8,143 nucleotides of DNA from Nitrospirota bacterium (lineage in GTDB: Bacteria; Nitrospirota; Nitrospiria; Nitrospirales; UBA8639). The stretch spans positions 1 to 8,143 of the forward strand of contig JAOUQB010000092.1 in the NCBI GenBank assembly GCA_029879555.1. The letters are read 5' to 3'. The notes under the pieces are model-generated. The model ran no database searches and had not been told where the DNA came from. It saw nothing but the letters and a program-made list of their open reading frames with translations. Below are positions 6,641 through 8,143 of the stretch, piece by piece. The position numbers were made by a program, and so were the translations under genes. Within the stretch, counting starts at the first letter, position 1, and every line of letters starts with the position of its first letter.

Positions 6641-6722
6641 CCCATTCAAACATAATTTCACAGGTTTCTTTTTTCTCCTGGTTTCGTGATTGCCATCGAT
6701 AGCTGGCACCTCGGTTCTTGAT

Positions 6723-7454
6723 TTATTCCTGGCGCTGTTTCCAGAGGCGCTGTAATTCCTCTTCACCCAAAGGTTTTGGCCGTTTGACTCGCAGGCTCTC
6801 TGCCCATTCCCGGGCGAAGTCACGTTGAAGGTACAGATTCACCGCTGCCGTGAAGATCATGGCCATGACGGCACCAATACTTGCTAGGCCCATGTCCTTG
6901 TGAGCGTCCCATACATCGCCTTGGGTCCCAAGATACGCCATTCCTAAGTCGCTCCCAAAGACGGTGGCGGCTCCCCATTCTATGAGCTCGAATATCATCG
7001 ATGTGGACATGATGAAGCTGAGGGGCAAGGCATAACCCCAAAATCCACGTACGCCGGCAATCCGCAAATACACTTCTCGAATTGGATAAGCGAGTAAGAG
7101 ACCATACGAGAAATGGACCAGGCGGTCGAAGTTGTTCCGTTGCCATCCGAGTTGCTCATTCAGGGAACGGCCCGTGAGCGAGATCCACCATGAATCATAT
7201 GGAACTTCGGCATACGTATAATGGGCGCCGACGACATGGAGGCACCCAAAGAGAAAGAGTAGCGTGTAGGAAATTTTTGAGAAGGGAAATCGCGGATAGG
7301 TCAAAGCAAGAATCGGGACGACAAGAAAAAGCAGGACGTTTTCAAGAATCCAGTCATGTCGATGAAGGGGGTGAATGGCTAAGACAATCCATTCGGCCAA
7401 AAACAGTCCCGCCAGGATTGGGACATAGTAATGAGAAGAGGGGGGCATAGCCAT
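6723..7454 (-). CDS. yjdF: YjdF/DUF2238 family integral membrane protein
   Basis: This 243-residue inner membrane protein has about six hydrophobic segments, near 9-29, 36-52, 59-77, 111-125, 138-157 and 189-208. It carries the conserved blocks of the DUF2238 family: HVVGAHYTYAEVP (73-85), FDRLVHFSYGLL (109-120), the PIREVYLR stretch (124-131), FELIEW (155-160) and YLGTQGDVWDAHKDM (174-188). These acidic and His residues cluster at membrane edges and suggest a conserved site, but the biochemical function of the family is not established. The charged C-terminal tail (about 210-243) is probably cytoplasmic. ATG codons at 7454 and 7448 are both possible starts, since neither has a clear ribosome site. 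The gene faces the lipoprotein gene tail to tail and the CBS gene head to head, so it is probably transcribed alone. E. coli YjdF is slightly shorter. Confidence 0.9.
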   Translation of the reverse strand: MAMPPSSHYYVPILAGLFLAEWIVLAIHPLHRHDWILENVLLFLVVPILALTYPRFPFSKISYTLLFLFGCLHVVGAHYTYAEVPYDSWWISLTGRSLNEQLGWQRNNFDRLVHFSYGLLLAYPIREVYLRIAGVRGFWGYALPLSFIMSTSMIFELIEWGAATVFGSDLGMAYLGTQGDVWDAHKDMGLASIGAVMAMIFTAAVNLYLQRDFAREWAESLRVKRPKPLGEEELQRLWKQRQE

Positions 7455-7782
7455 AAAAATAAGGCGTGGTTTCTTACATTTCTAGTAGAGGGAATCGTGT
7501 GCCTGTCTCTCGTCCATGGGAAGGCGTCCCCAAACTGTAACGGTTTCTCAAGGAAGATTCCATGTTTTACTCGACACCATCGTCTATCGGTCTGCATTCA
7601 ATCCAGGGCATTCATCAATCAATGGTCTTGCTGAGATTGCCAGCAAAAACGAATCATGTATGATGAATAGAGGGCGGTGAACCTGTTCCTCCCGAGGGCA
7701 GAAATCGTTTCGATGTGAAGAATTAATTTTCATTTTTCTGCGGTAAATTTTCTGGAAATGGTTTTTTTTAGAGAGGGGTGTA
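7455..7782. other. 328-bp divergent intergenic region
   Basis: This stretch lies between the start of the yjdF-like gene and the start of the CBS gene and should hold promoters for both, but I see no clear -35/-10 pair. It contains a stem-loop, TTGCTG-7-CAGCAA, at 7628-7646, a short palindrome ATCAT-GT-ATGAT at 7653-7664, and an AT-rich tract at about 7720-7770 that ends in a run of eight T. No reading frame here shows a domain. Confidence 0.6.
7773..7778 (+). promoter_or_regulatory. Ribosome binding site of the CBS-domain gene
   Basis: GAGGGG lies four nucleotides before the ATG at 7783 and supports that start. Its GAGG core gives a 6-nt spacing. Confidence 0.6.
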
Positions 7783-8143
7783 ATGTTTGCTATCATTGAC
7801 GTCGGTGGTGCGCAGTTGCCTTATGAGGCCGGAGTCTTCCGAGACCGAAGGGTGTCCAAAGTGGCCAAGGCATCGGCCATCAAGCCAGTTGGTCGTGAAA
7901 ACCAATCACGAGAACAGGCACCCAACAAAGGCCCTACTTCTTTTTCGCCAACTCATCTCTATAGGCAGGTGCAGGCCTTTTCGCAATCAACATCATCCCG
8001 ATTGGTAGCTCGAGATATCATGGCATCACCTGTCGTGACACTGTCTTTGACGGCATCGCTGGCTCAGGCTTGGGAGTTGGTGAAGGAGAAGCGATTTCGG
8101 CATATACCGATTCAGTCGCGAACTGGGGCACTGGTCGGGATTT
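7783..8143 (+). CDS. CBS-domain protein, 3' end outside the window
   Basis: An open frame runs from ATG 7783 to the window end without a stop, giving the first 120 residues. Residues about 74-120 match the first half of a CBS motif: ARDIMASPVVTL, then an amphipathic helix (LAQAWELVKEKRFRHIPI), then a turn and ALVGI. In such proteins CBS pairs bind adenine nucleotides and act as regulatory modules, so a second CBS motif is expected beyond the window. The first 75 or so residues are a polar linker rich in Ser, Gln and Arg. The THLYRQVQAF stretch just before the CBS part resembles the lead-in of stand-alone CBS proteins with a degenerate N-terminal tail; that comparison is from memory. No transmembrane or catalytic domain is seen so far. 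The protein partner and ligand are unknown. Confidence 0.88.
   Translation, partial: MFAIIDVGGAQLPYEAGVFRDRRVSKVAKASAIKPVGRENQSREQAPNKGPTSFSPTHLYRQVQAFSQSTSSRLVARDIMASPVVTLSLTASLAQAWELVKEKRFRHIPIQSRTGALVGI

Noticed and set aside
7787..8008. A 73-codon + strand frame near the window end
   Set aside because: It overlaps the CBS-domain frame that begins at 7783, which has a ribosome site and a clear domain match.

Overview
The window comes from a Gram-negative bacterium. It encodes a periplasmic adaptor protein, a signal-peptide beta-barrel outer membrane protein ending in Phe, and a putative lipoprotein. No rRNA, tRNA or marker gene fixes the taxon. The gene styles would fit a Nitrospirota or proteobacterial genome, but that is a guess.

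Region 1 (20-4343, + strand) is a compact three-gene operon for a tripartite ABC exporter. It holds a LolD/MacB-type ATPase, an eight-helix permease with two FtsX modules in one chain, and an HlyD/MacA-type periplasmic adaptor. Gaps are 6 and 4 nt, and the Shine-Dalgarno of the adaptor lies inside the last codons of the permease. The ATPase would power the permease, and the adaptor would link it to a TolC-like outer membrane channel that is not encoded here. The adaptor gene ends inside a tandem decamer repeat that supplies its stop codon.

Region 2 (4344-4879) is 536 bp without a convincing gene. It holds the end of the decamer array, a 20-bp palindrome and some short inverted and direct repeats. 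It also marks a fall in GC, so it may be a junction between DNA segments of different history.

Region 3 (4880-6600, + strand) has an outer membrane beta-barrel protein, then a 13-codon leader-like ORF whose stop overlaps the start of a glycine-zipper lipoprotein. The two large genes look like an envelope pair. Neither can be assigned a specific function. Two small stem-loops follow the lipoprotein stop.

Region 4 (6723-7454, - strand) is a YjdF/DUF2238 integral membrane protein, convergent with the lipoprotein gene. Region 5 (7455-7782) is a divergent intergenic stretch. It leads into a CBS-domain protein on the + strand (7783 onward) that is cut by the window end.

The most unusual points are the decamer array that sets the adaptor C-terminus, the leader ORF coupled to the lipoprotein, and the pairing of a double-FtsX permease with an HlyD adaptor. 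I saw no clearly new defence or mobile system.
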